Assembly (NCBI GenBank): GCA_028276305.1
Contig: JAPYWO010000086.1
Coordinates: 1 to 6,283 of the forward strand
From: Candidatus Thermokryptus sp.
Lineage (GTDB): Bacteria; Bacteroidota; Ignavibacteria; Kryptoniales; Kryptoniaceae
Length of the DNA stretch: 6,283 nucleotides
Reading direction: 5' to 3'
The position numbers were made by a program, and so were the translations under genes. The notes below the pieces were generated by a model. The model saw only the letters and a list, made by a program, of their open reading frames with translations, was not told the origin of the DNA and did not search any database. Shown here in pieces: positions 1 through 6,283 of this stretch; within the stretch, counting starts at the first letter, position 1, and each line of letters begins with the position of its first letter.

Positions 1-390
1 TGGTTTCTCGTTATAATTTTGAATGTTAATTTCGGAGCAGTATTGCTCGGGCTGGCAATTTTTTCATCTATAGCTTATATCTTTGATCCAATTTTCCACT
101 CAATTGGATATTGGCTTCTTGTTGATGTTGAATTCCTTCGTGATTTTTGGACATCTATTTATCAAGCCCCGGTGATCCCATTTACAAGATTTTATAACAC
201 GGTTGTCATGGGGAGCACATTTATTTCAATAATTTTGTTCGTTCCAGTTTTAATTTTAACAAGATGGCTCGTTAAAAATTATCGCGAGAAAATAGACCCG
301 CACATTCAAAAACTGCCTTTGTTTCAAATGTTCAAAGCGACGAAAATTTACGGCATGTATCAAAAAATAAAAGTGTTAAGTGAGTTATGA
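1..390 (+). CDS. TIGR03546 family inner-membrane protein (5' truncated by window edge)
   Basis: The frame is open from base 1 with no upstream stop, so the gene begins outside the window. An internal TTG at 19 is not a credible start because the hydrophobic sequence continues upstream of it (WFLVII before LNVNFG). The visible 129 residues contain a hydrophobic helix (about residues 1-27), a short stretch with FDPIFHSIGYWLL, the motif PVIPFTRFYNTVVMGS, a second strong membrane helix (SIILFVPVLILTRWLV) and a basic tail beginning KNYREK. From memory, this order matches TIGR03546, an uncharacterised family of about 160-170 residues whose gene normally lies next to a TIGR03545 gene, as here. About 40 N-terminal residues are probably missing. 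The stop overlaps the next start as ATGA, so translation is probably coupled. The molecular function is unknown; an inner-membrane partner of the downstream protein is inferred from the pairing. Confidence 0.85.
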   Translation, partial: WFLVIILNVNFGAVLLGLAIFSSIAYIFDPIFHSIGYWLLVDVEFLRDFWTSIYQAPVIPFTRFYNTVVMGSTFISIILFVPVLILTRWLVKNYREKIDPHIQKLPLFQMFKATKIYGMYQKIKVLSEL

Positions 391-2237
391 GATACATAAG
401 AAAATCCGGCGTTATAATCGTTGTGATTTTAGTTTTGATTTTTGTTCTTTTGAATATTTTCTTGACCGATAAATGGCTTGAAAAGACACTTGAAAAAGCC
501 GGGGAGGGAATTGTCGGTGCGAAGGTTGAAATAGATAACCTTGACTTTTCAATTTTAGATTTATCTTTCAAGTGGAATAGATTGCAGGTTGCTCATCCAG
601 AGATAGCTTTCAAGAATATGATTGAAACTGGTCCAGTTGAATTTAAGTTATCTCCATCTGCGCTTTTGAAGAGGAAAGTTGTAATTGAGAAGATGAAAGT
701 TTTAAACATAAAAACATTTACAGATAGAAAAACGGACGGGCGTTTGCCAAAGAAAAAAGAAGAGAAAAAAGAGCCAAGCTTTATTGAAAAGCAATTCGCT
801 ATAGTTCTGGAACAAGTTACATCCACCCCCGCCTTTGATATTTTATCTGAGATAAAGACGATAAAAGTTGAAGATATAATTGATAAAGTTAAACTTGAAA
901 CGCCAAACAAAGTTGACTCCATAAAAAAGGAATTCATCTCGCGGGTTGATAAAATTAGGGCTGAAGTTGAATCAATTGAAAAGGAAATTGATTCCTTGAG
1001 ACAAATTGAGAGAAATTTAAGGTCGCTTAATGTAAGGGATATCAAGACGGTTGATGATTTAAAAAGAACAAGAGATGTCATTGTCAACACCGCGAATTTT
1101 GTAAAGGGATTAAAAGGCAAGTATGATGCAAGAATTAACGAGGTGAAGGATTTAAAGTCAAAAATTGAAAGTGCCAAACTTGAATTTCAAGATGCGATAA
1201 AAAGTGATCTCGCTAAGGTTAAAGATTATGCTAAAATTCCAGATATGTCAAAGATGGAAGTTGTGCGTTATTTAATCGGTCCGAAATTGTTCTCGTATTA
1301 TTTGACTTACCTTAGGTATTCAGACAGGGTTGAAAAAGCGATTGAGAAGTTGCAAGCGACAAAACCTGAAAAAGAGAAGAAACCGCCGAGGTTTAAAGGG
1401 CAAGATATACACTTCGTTAAGGAAAAAGCTTTGCCGAATTTTTGGTTGAAACAGTGTGAAATATCAGGTGAGACCAATGGTGGTTTCTTTGTAAAAGGGG
1501 AATTACTTGATGTTTCATCTCAACCGAAAATCGTTGGGAAACCAACAATTTTTTCGCTTGAAGGAACTCGCCCGGATAAAGCTCAATTGCATCTAAAACT
1601 TGTCCTTGATTTTGTTTCTTCACCGCCAAGTCAAAAATTGCAGCTTGGGATTTTAAATTTCCCAATCGTTGATTTAAAATTTGATCACAATGTTAAATAT
1701 CTCCCGATTAAATTGGCAAGGGCTAATGGGGACTTTAACTTTGAAATTTTCAAGCAGGCAAATTTGATAGAATCAAAAGCAGAGTTTAACGCTTTAAATC
1801 CCGTCTTTGCCTATCAAGATGCGAAATTTAATAATCAATACGAAGAAAAAGTTGCCGAAATTTTCAAGCAAACATTTAACTCGGTTAAAAATGTTGATGC
1901 GAAAATATTGTTGTCGTTCAAAGGGTCTGATTTTGATGTGAGGTTTAACTCAACACTTGATAGACAGTTGACGCAAGGTTTTAAAGACGCCGTGGGGAGA
2001 GAGATTGAGAGGATAAAACAAAATGTTGAAAAGGCAGTAAGAGAGAAAATTGATTCGTATCTTGCTGATTTTGAGAAAATCGTTGAGAGTAAGTTAAATG
2101 AGGCATATTCAAAATTGGAGCAATACAATGTCCAGATAAATGAATTTGAGAAACTAAGAGACGCCAAGCTAAAGGAAATAGAGGATGAAATAAAAAGACG
2201 AGGTGGGAAGTTGCTTGAACAGTTTTTCAGAAGGTGA
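387..2237 (+). CDS. TIGR03545 family membrane-anchored coiled-coil protein
   Basis: This is a 616-residue protein of unknown function. One N-terminal membrane helix (about 9-26) follows a basic start (MRYIRK), with no cleavage site evident, so the rest probably lies in the periplasm. Residues 44-110 (GAKVEIDNLDFSILDLS, then SPSALLKRKVVIEKMKVLNI) read like the start of AsmA/DUF748-type proteins. A very charged linker (113-130, KKKEEKKEP) follows. Residues 175-325 are largely heptad-like helix. The segment 334-395 (PPRFKGQDIHF, LPNFWLKQCEISG, GKPTIFSLEG) is, from memory, the most typical part of TIGR03545. A beta-rich part (about 395-525) precedes a C-terminal charged coiled coil (530-605). The ATG overlaps the upstream stop by 4 nt, and only the weak AAGTGAG lies before it. 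The partner gene and protein length fit the family. No enzymatic motif was seen; a structural or lipid-transfer envelope role is inference. Confidence 0.85.
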   Translation: MRYIRKSGVIIVVILVLIFVLLNIFLTDKWLEKTLEKAGEGIVGAKVEIDNLDFSILDLSFKWNRLQVAHPEIAFKNMIETGPVEFKLSPSALLKRKVVIEKMKVLNIKTFTDRKTDGRLPKKKEEKKEPSFIEKQFAIVLEQVTSTPAFDILSEIKTIKVEDIIDKVKLETPNKVDSIKKEFISRVDKIRAEVESIEKEIDSLRQIERNLRSLNVRDIKTVDDLKRTRDVIVNTANFVKGLKGKYDARINEVKDLKSKIESAKLEFQDAIKSDLAKVKDYAKIPDMSKMEVVRYLIGPKLFSYYLTYLRYSDRVEKAIEKLQATKPEKEKKPPRFKGQDIHFVKEKALPNFWLKQCEISGETNGGFFVKGELLDVSSQPKIVGKPTIFSLEGTRPDKAQLHLKLVLDFVSSPPSQKLQLGILNFPIVDLKFDHNVKYLPIKLARANGDFNFEIFKQANLIESKAEFNALNPVFAYQDAKFNNQYEEKVAEIFKQTFNSVKNVDAKILLSFKGSDFDVRFNSTLDRQLTQGFKDAVGREIERIKQNVEKAVREKIDSYLADFEKIVESKLNEAYSKLEQYNVQINEFEKLRDAKLKEIEDEIKRRGGKLLEQFFRR

Positions 2238-3272
2238 TCACTCCTCAAGGGCAAGTTTTACAATTCTGTCAACGAGTTCTGGGAAATCAATTCCAGCTGC
2301 TTTAGCTGCTTTAGGGACTAAGCTTGTTCCTGTCATGCCTGGGATTGTGTTAATTTCAAGGCAATATATTTCGCCGTTTTCTTTAACTCTGAAATCAACC
2401 CTTGCGAATCCTTTACATCCGATTGACTCAAACGCAAGCAAAGCTTGTTCTTGGAGTTTTTGGGTTAGTTTTTCCGGGATTTGCGCAGGGACTATATATT
2501 CAGTTGCTCCTTTTGTGTATTTATGGTAATAATCATAAATCCCGCCCTTGGGTATTATTTCAATCACTGGCAACGCCATATTTCCAAGAATTCCAACTGT
2601 TAGCTCCTTGCCATCTATGAAGTCCTCAACGATTACTTGATCAGAGTACTTGAAGGCGAGCTCAATTGCTGGTTCAATATCATCGGGGCATTTGACAATG
2701 CTTAAGCCGACGGTTGAGCCCTGATCGTTGGGTTTCACTACACATGGGTATGAGAATGACTTTTCAATTTTTTCTCTTATTTCCTTCAGGTCAATTTTAT
2801 TTTTTCTTATCGTAAACCATTCAGGCGTTTGAACTCCATGATGTTTGAAGACAATCTTGGACATGTTTTTATCAATGCCAATTGCGCTTGCGAGCACACC
2901 TGAACCCGTATATTTTTTACCGCGAAGCTCAAGCAAAGCTTGAACCGTTCCATCTTCCCCCCATTTCCCGTGCAAAATTATGAAGACGACATCAACATCA
3001 TCAAGGAGATTTGAATTGATGCACTCAATCACATTTTTATTTGAAAGTTTTGAGAGTTCCTCCTCGGTTGGCGGGGTTTCCCTTATTGAGCTTATGAAAA
3101 GTTCATCCTCGTTTTCAGGTTGGTTTACGCCAAAGGCAGGGTCAATCGGTTTAACGATGTATCCGGCTTCCCTTAATCCAAGCGTTACATATTTTCCCGA
3201 AATTATTGAGACATCCCTTTCGGGAGATGTTCCCCCAAGCAAAACAGCAACTTTTATTTTCCCTGTCTTCAT
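2238..3272 (-). CDS. ddl: D-alanine--D-alanine ligase
   Basis: This cytoplasmic ATP-grasp enzyme joins two D-alanines (ATP to ADP + Pi) to make the dipeptide that MurF adds to the peptidoglycan precursor. Family motifs appear in order over 344 residues: GGTSPERDVS (13-22), HGKWGEDG (101-108), YTGSGVLAS (121-129), VVKPNDQGSTVG (178-189), VEDFIDGKELTVG (215-227), the omega-loop YDYYHKYTKG (246-255), RVDF (291-294) and EINTIPGMT (306-314). The catalytic triad known from E. coli DdlB (Glu15, Ser150, Tyr216) corresponds to Glu18, Ser186 and Tyr252. Tyr252 in the Lys-Tyr pair argues for D-Ala-D-Ala rather than the D-Ala-D-lactate type (VanA has His). At 344 residues it is longer than DdlB (306); an extra segment lies around 48-85. 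The ATG overlaps the aldolase stop by 4 nt, and only A-rich sequence lies before it. It is the last gene of the minus-strand operon and is not in a mur cluster here. Confidence 0.96.
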   Translation of the reverse strand: MKTGKIKVAVLLGGTSPERDVSIISGKYVTLGLREAGYIVKPIDPAFGVNQPENEDELFISSIRETPPTEEELSKLSNKNVIECINSNLLDDVDVVFIILHGKWGEDGTVQALLELRGKKYTGSGVLASAIGIDKNMSKIVFKHHGVQTPEWFTIRKNKIDLKEIREKIEKSFSYPCVVKPNDQGSTVGLSIVKCPDDIEPAIELAFKYSDQVIVEDFIDGKELTVGILGNMALPVIEIIPKGGIYDYYHKYTKGATEYIVPAQIPEKLTQKLQEQALLAFESIGCKGFARVDFRVKENGEIYCLEINTIPGMTGTSLVPKAAKAAGIDFPELVDRIVKLALEE

Positions 3273-3925
3273 ATCTTTATCTTTTTCCCGTATGATTTTA
3301 AGCTTATTTCTGAAAGTTTTGCAATTTCATCCTGTGATAGATTTTTTTCACCGCCAAGGATTCTCGCAAGTAAAATTATCATTGCGTAGTGTTCAAGTTT
3401 CTCCATTTTAAAGTAGGCATCTTTTAAGCTTGAGCCGAGCGTAACCGCGCCATGATTTTGAAGGAGGAATGCATCGTGTTTTTCAACAAACGGCTCTATT
3501 GACAATGGCACTTCTTCGGTTGATGGGGTGGCATATTTTGCAAGCGGTATTTTACCAAGATTTACAATCACCTCGGGCAAGACATATCCCTCAAGCGAGA
3601 GCCCTGCGGTTGCAAAAGCAGTAGCAAACGGTGGGTGAGCATGAATTATCGCTTTGACATCATCGCGACGCTGGTAAATAAAAAGATGCATCTTTATCTC
3701 GGTTGACGGCTTGTAAATGCCATAAACTACTTCGCCCCTTGGATTTACCTCAACGATGTGTGATTTTTTGACCTCGCCTTTATTGACGGATGTCGGAGTG
3801 CAAAGTATATTTCCATTCGGGAGTTTAGCTGAGATGTTGCCGTCGGTTGAGGAGACGAAGCCCTTTTTGTAAATCAGGTGCGATATTTCAACGATTTCCT
3901 CAATTAATTTCTCTTTAATTTTCAT
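3269..3925 (-). CDS. class II aldolase/adducin family protein (sugar-phosphate aldolase-like)
   Basis: This 218-residue protein is of the zinc-dependent class II aldolase/adducin fold, typically a soluble tetramer acting on phosphorylated ketoses. The sequence shows GNIS (29-32) in the substrate loop, CTPTSVNKG (42-50), the acid/ligand Glu76 in STEIKMH, the zinc pair HAH (His95, His97) and a third histidine, His158 in LLQNHGAV. All four positions match Glu73, His92, His94 and His155 of E. coli FucA, so the enzyme should be active. The substrate cannot be fixed: L-fuculose-1-phosphate aldolase, 5-deoxyribulose-1-phosphate aldolase, pentulose-phosphate epimerase and methylthioribulose-1-phosphate dehydratase all share this fold. 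I chose the ATG at 3925 because homology begins there. A further 25 in-frame codons up to an ATG at 4000 have no family character and lie inside the upstream gene. It overlaps the 69-residue gene by 11 nt and ddl by 4 nt. Confidence 0.9.
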   Translation of the reverse strand: MKIKEKLIEEIVEISHLIYKKGFVSSTDGNISAKLPNGNILCTPTSVNKGEVKKSHIVEVNPRGEVVYGIYKPSTEIKMHLFIYQRRDDVKAIIHAHPPFATAFATAGLSLEGYVLPEVIVNLGKIPLAKYATPSTEEVPLSIEPFVEKHDAFLLQNHGAVTLGSSLKDAYFKMEKLEHYAMIILLARILGGEKNLSQDEIAKLSEISLKSYGKKIKI

Positions 3926-4124
3926 TTCGCTTTGATGATTTTGATTGCAGATACATTTGAATTCTGAGGAAAATTCTAAGTATGAACAATGCGATTGCAA
4001 CTGTTAAAGCGTGGAGATAGTATTCAGGGGGAATTACCCTTGTAAGCATTCCAATTAGCAGGATGACGAGAATTGCTAAACTTATGTAAGTTATCAAGTT
4101 GAATGTTTTGGTTGAGATTTTCAT
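3915..4124 (-). CDS. small two-helix membrane protein, hypothetical
   Basis: I do not recognise this 69-residue protein. It has a short polar start (MKISTKTFN), a hydrophobic helix (about 10-29, ending near GMLTRVIPPEYY), a second helix (about 37-54, LHALTVAIALFILRIFL) and a basic hydrophilic tail (QSKSSKRNEN). The basic tail suggests that both termini face the cytoplasm with a hairpin in the inner membrane. It is probably real: it begins with ATG just after the divergent intergenic region, has a clean two-helix pattern, and overlaps the aldolase start by 11 nt in a different frame, as expected for the first gene of an operon. No Shine-Dalgarno precedes the ATG. It has no motif that indicates function. 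A spurious reading frame is possible but unlikely. Confidence 0.72.
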   Translation of the reverse strand: MKISTKTFNLITYISLAILVILLIGMLTRVIPPEYYLHALTVAIALFILRIFLRIQMYLQSKSSKRNEN

Positions 4125-4198
4125 TTTGGAAGCGGTTTCATTTTTTATGCAAATTTAATTAAATTAAAAACAACAAAAAACAAAAATCACGAATCGCT
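4125..4198. promoter_or_regulatory. divergent intergenic region between the minus-strand operon and lysS
   Basis: These 74 bp are the only sizeable non-coding sequence in the window and separate two divergently read genes, so both promoters should lie here or just inside the coding ends. The right half is extremely A-rich on the + strand (4157-4190, with runs of A broken by C and T), which would form an A-rich, unstructured leader for lysS. No Shine-Dalgarno occurs upstream of either start, and I found no convincing -35/-10 pair for lysS. No T-box-like or other structured leader is possible in so short a space. Confidence 0.6.
4150..4157 (-). promoter_or_regulatory. possible Bacteroidota-type -7 element (TAAATTTG) for the minus-strand operon
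   Basis: Read on the minus strand, this octamer is TAAATTTG, a full match to the TAnnTTTG -7 consensus of Bacteroidota primary sigma factors. It lies 25 nt before the ATG at 4124, which would leave a leader of about 20 nt. TTTG upstream elements exist, but their gaps to the octamer are 16 nt or 23 nt rather than the usual 19-21, so the pair is imperfect. In sequence this AT-rich a chance match is quite possible. Confidence 0.3.
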
Positions 4199-5719
4199 TT
4201 GCAGGACGAACTTAAGTTTCAATATTGGGAAGAGTTCAACCAACTTATGAAAAGGCGACTTGAAGAGCTTGAGGAATTGAAAAAGCTTGGGATTAATCCT
4301 TACCCTTATGAATATCCGGTTAATGCTTATTCCGACGAAATTTTGAGAAATTTCCGAGATGAAGACCCTCCGATGAATGTCTCAATTGCTGGTCGTATTA
4401 TGTCAATAAGGCGGATGGGGAAGGCGACATTTTCCCATATTCAAGATTCAAGGGGGAAAATTCAAATTTATTTTAAAAAAGATGTTCTTGGAGAAAAGTA
4501 TGACATTTTAAAATTGCTTGACATTGGGGATATAATTGGTGTTAAGGGTGAGGTTTTCAGGACTCGCACTGGGGAAGTGACTGTTAAAGTTGATGACTAT
4601 CAAATTCTTGCTAAATCAATTAGACCGCTTCCAGTAGTAAAGGAGAAAATAGACGAGCACGGTAACAGGATTGTTTACGATCCTTTCACGGATAAAGAGA
4701 TGAGGTACAGGCAAAGATATGTTGATTTGATCGTAAATCCGGAAGTGAAGCAGGTTTTCATAAAACGTGCCAAGATAATAAGCACTATAAGGGAAATACT
4801 TGATTCACATGGTTACATTGAAGTTGAAACGCCAATCCTTCAGCCAGTTTATGGTGGTGCAACGGCTAGACCTTTCGTAACGCATCATAATGCGCTTGAT
4901 ATGGATTTGTATCTTCGCATCGCAGATGAACTTTACTTGAAGAGATTAATCGTTGGTGGCTTTGATGGTGTTTATGAAATAGGCAAGGATTTTAGAAATG
5001 AGGGTATGGACAGGATGCACAATCCAGAGTTTACGATGCTTGAACTTTATGTTGCGTACAAAGATTACAATTGGATGATGGAGTTTACGGAGAATTTGAT
5101 TTACAATGTTTGTTTGCGAGTTAACGGCACTTCAAAGATAAAGTTTGGGGACAATGAAATTGATTTAACCCCGCCTTGGAAGAGAGTCCCGATGTTTGAG
5201 TTGTTGAAGCAGTACACGGGTGAAAATCTTGAAGGGAAAAGCGAAGATGAACTTCGTGCCATAGCGAGGCGACTTAATGTTGATGTTTCTTCAAAAATTG
5301 GAGTTGGGAAGATAATTGATGAGATTTTCTCAGAGCTGGTTCAACCGAACTTGATACAGCCGACATTTGTGATTGATTATCCAATTGAGATGTCACCGCT
5401 TGCAAAAAGACATAGGAGCAAACCACATCTTGTTGAAAGATTTGAGGTTATAATTTCAGGTATGGAGGTCTGCAACGCTTTCAGCGAGTTGAATGACCCG
5501 ATTGATCAAAGATATAGGTTTGAAGAGCAGGCGCGTTTAAGGGCACAGGGTGATGAAGAAGCGATGACTATAGATGAGGATTTTATAAGAGCTCTTGAAT
5601 ATGGTATGCCACCAACAGCCGGGCTTGGTATAGGGATTGATCGGCTTGTGATGATTTTAACCAATCAGAAAACCATTCGCGATGTCATACTTTTCCCACA
5701 TATGAGACCTGAAAAATAG
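4199..5719 (+). CDS. lysS: lysyl-tRNA synthetase, class II
   Basis: This cytoplasmic enzyme charges tRNA(Lys) with lysine using ATP. It is 506 residues long from the TTG, close to E. coli LysS (505). An N-terminal helix and GINPYPY (31-37) lead into the OB-fold anticodon-binding domain (about 60-145). The class II catalytic core shows motif 1 (198-214, [17 protein letters not shown]), [32 protein letters not shown], motif 2 (about 260-287, [18 protein letters not shown]) and motif 3 (475-487, [13 protein letters not shown], with the ATP-binding Arg482). The protein ends in the usual [11 protein letters not shown]. The linker between PLP (143) and RYRQRY (169) is 23 residues against 11 in E. 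coli. The start is uncertain: TTG at 4199 has no Shine-Dalgarno, while ATG at 4247 (490 residues, starting [11 protein letters not shown]) is a strong alternative with GGAAGAG 12 nt upstream. It is followed by the GH57 gene after 25 nt. Confidence 0.97.
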   Translation: MQDELKFQYWEEFNQLMKRRLEELEELKKLGINPYPYEYPVNAYSDEILRNFRDEDPPMNVSIAGRIMSIRRMGKATFSHIQDSRGKIQIYFKKDVLGEKYDILKLLDIGDIIGVKGEVFRTRTGEVTVKVDDYQILAKSIRPLPVVKEKIDEHGNRIVYDPFTDKEMRYRQRYVDLIVNPEVKQVFIKRAKIISTIREILDSHGYIEVETPILQPVYGGATARPFVTHHNALDMDLYLRIADELYLKRLIVGGFDGVYEIGKDFRNEGMDRMHNPEFTMLELYVAYKDYNWMMEFTENLIYNVCLRVNGTSKIKFGDNEIDLTPPWKRVPMFELLKQYTGENLEGKSEDELRAIARRLNVDVSSKIGVGKIIDEIFSELVQPNLIQPTFVIDYPIEMSPLAKRHRSKPHLVERFEVIISGMEVCNAFSELNDPIDQRYRFEEQARLRAQGDEEAMTIDEDFIRALEYGMPPTAGLGIGIDRLVMILTNQKTIRDVILFPHMRPEK

Positions 5720-5744
5720 TGAAAACAAATTTTGAAATCCAAAG

Positions 5745-6283
5745 GTGAAAAAAATCAACCTCGTACTTGGAATTCACAATCATCAACCATCTGGAAATTT
5801 TGATTTCGTATTTGAGCATGCTTATAATTCTGCTTACAAACCTTTCATTGAGATTCTCGCACGACATCCAAAAATTAAACTCGCACAGCACTATACCGGG
5901 ATTTTGTTTGAGTGGATTTTGAAAAATCATCCAGAGTTTATTCAACAACTTAAATCGCTCGTTGATAGCGGTCAAGTGGAATTGATAACTGGTGGCTTTT
6001 ATGAGCCGATACTTGCAGTCATACCAGATCAAGATAAACTTGATCAGATAAAGAAGCTTTCGGATTTCATAATAGAGCAGTTCGGTAAAGTTCCTGTTGG
6101 AATGTGGCTTGCGGAAAGGGTTTGGGAACAGCACATTGTTAAGTTTATTTCTCAGGCAGGGGTTAAGTATGTTATAATTGACGATACACACTTTAGATAT
6201 GCCGGGCTTACAGGTGAGCAACTGCTTGGTTATTATATAACCGAGGAACAGGGCTTTACGGTTAATATATTTCCGATAAGCAA
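5745..6283 (+). CDS. GH57 family alpha-glucan enzyme, probable 4-alpha-glucanotransferase/alpha-amylase (3' truncated)
   Basis: The gene is open to the right edge (179 full codons visible). GTG at 5745 is the only possible start among ATG/GTG/TTG: an in-frame TGA lies at 5733-5735 and none of the three codons between is a start. The sequence opens with conserved region 1 of GH57 (GIHNHQP, 9-15), then region 2 (QVELITGGFYEP, 77-88) and region 3 (MWLAERVW, 120-127). Glu124 matches nucleophile Glu123 of the Thermococcus litoralis 4-alpha-glucanotransferase, to which the whole visible part (GNFDFVFEHAY, DDTHFRYAGL, FPIS) is strikingly similar from memory. The acid/base Asp (Asp214 there) lies beyond the window. 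There is no signal peptide, so it is probably cytoplasmic and works on maltodextrin or glycogen. Amylase versus transferase activity cannot be decided from this part. Family members are about 650-700 residues. The 25-nt gap after lysS suggests read-through transcription. Confidence 0.93.
   Translation, partial: MKKINLVLGIHNHQPSGNFDFVFEHAYNSAYKPFIEILARHPKIKLAQHYTGILFEWILKNHPEFIQQLKSLVDSGQVELITGGFYEPILAVIPDQDKLDQIKKLSDFIIEQFGKVPVGMWLAERVWEQHIVKFISQAGVKYVIIDDTHFRYAGLTGEQLLGYYITEEQGFTVNIFPIS

Noticed and set aside
593..1177. Minus-strand open frame of 194 codons
   Set aside because: It is antisense to the coiled-coil protein; its Ser/Phe/Leu-rich composition is what reverse-reading of Lys/Glu-rich coding sequence produces, and it has no motif.
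2211..2254. Imperfect hairpin TTGCTTGA ... TCAAGGGCAA as a bidirectional terminator
   Set aside because: The stem is short with a 2-nt bulge, the loop is about 26 nt, and there is no convincing U-tract on either strand; it is probably chance within coding sequence.
2295..2312. 9-bp tandem repeat AGCTGCTTT x2
   Set aside because: It encodes the normal KAAKAA segment near the Ddl C-terminus and needs no other explanation.
2203..2620. Plus-strand open frames of 108 and 72 codons over the end of ddl
   Set aside because: Both are antisense to the conserved C-terminal half of ddl and show no independent coding character.
3926..4000. 25-codon N-terminal extension of the aldolase-family protein to an ATG at 4000
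   Set aside because: It lies entirely within the upstream membrane-protein gene, has no family similarity (it contains EFKCICNQNHQ), and the family consensus begins near the ATG at 3925.
4157..4190. A-rich tract considered as a rho-independent terminator or an origin-like AT-rich element
   Set aside because: No GC stem precedes it and there are no DnaA-box-like repeats; it is better explained as the promoter/leader region of divergent genes.
5685..6221. Minus-strand open frame of 178 codons
   Set aside because: It is antisense to the GH57 gene and the end of lysS, which carry clear catalytic motifs; the reverse protein has no recognisable pattern.
1..6283. CRISPR array, transposon, phage, toxin-antitoxin or defence genes, tRNA/rRNA
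   Set aside because: I saw no direct-repeat arrays, terminal inverted repeats, transposase or nuclease motifs, or structural RNA sequences; coding sequence accounts for nearly every base.

Overview
This looks like an ordinary chromosomal segment of an outer-membrane bacterium. It is moderately AT-rich (roughly 40% GC by eye), packed with genes, and shows almost no Shine-Dalgarno sequences before its starts. Three things point to the Bacteroidota/Chlorobi/Ignavibacteria side of the tree, possibly a thermophile: a lysyl-tRNA synthetase with an extended PLP-to-RYRQRY linker, a GH57 glucanotransferase-type enzyme most familiar from heat-loving microbes, and A-rich leaders without Shine-Dalgarno. 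The taxonomic call is an inference and could be wrong.

Layout. Positions 1-2237 (+ strand) hold a two-gene pair: the 3' part of a small inner-membrane protein (TIGR03546 type) and, overlapping it by ATGA, a 616-residue membrane-anchored coiled-coil protein (TIGR03545 type). Both families are uncharacterised and are usually found side by side. Positions 4124-2238 (- strand) hold a tight three-gene operon: a 69-residue two-helix membrane protein, a class II aldolase/adducin-family enzyme, and D-alanine--D-alanine ligase (ddl). Each gene overlaps the next. The operon meets the first pair tail to tail with no intergenic base, the two stop codons forming TGATCA. A 74-bp AT-rich divergent intergenic region (4125-4198) separates it from lysS (4199-5719, +). 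After a 25-bp gap comes the 5' part of a GH57 alpha-glucan enzyme, which leaves the window at the right edge.

How the genes relate. lysS serves translation, ddl supplies D-Ala-D-Ala for peptidoglycan, the aldolase-family enzyme acts on a small sugar phosphate, and the GH57 enzyme acts on storage or dietary alpha-glucan. They do not form one pathway. The least understood part is the TIGR03545/03546 pair. The N-terminus of the larger protein resembles the opening of AsmA/DUF748-type envelope proteins, so an inner-membrane-to-periplasm envelope role is a reasonable hypothesis but unproven. I saw no RNA gene, CRISPR array, insertion sequence, phage gene or defence system.
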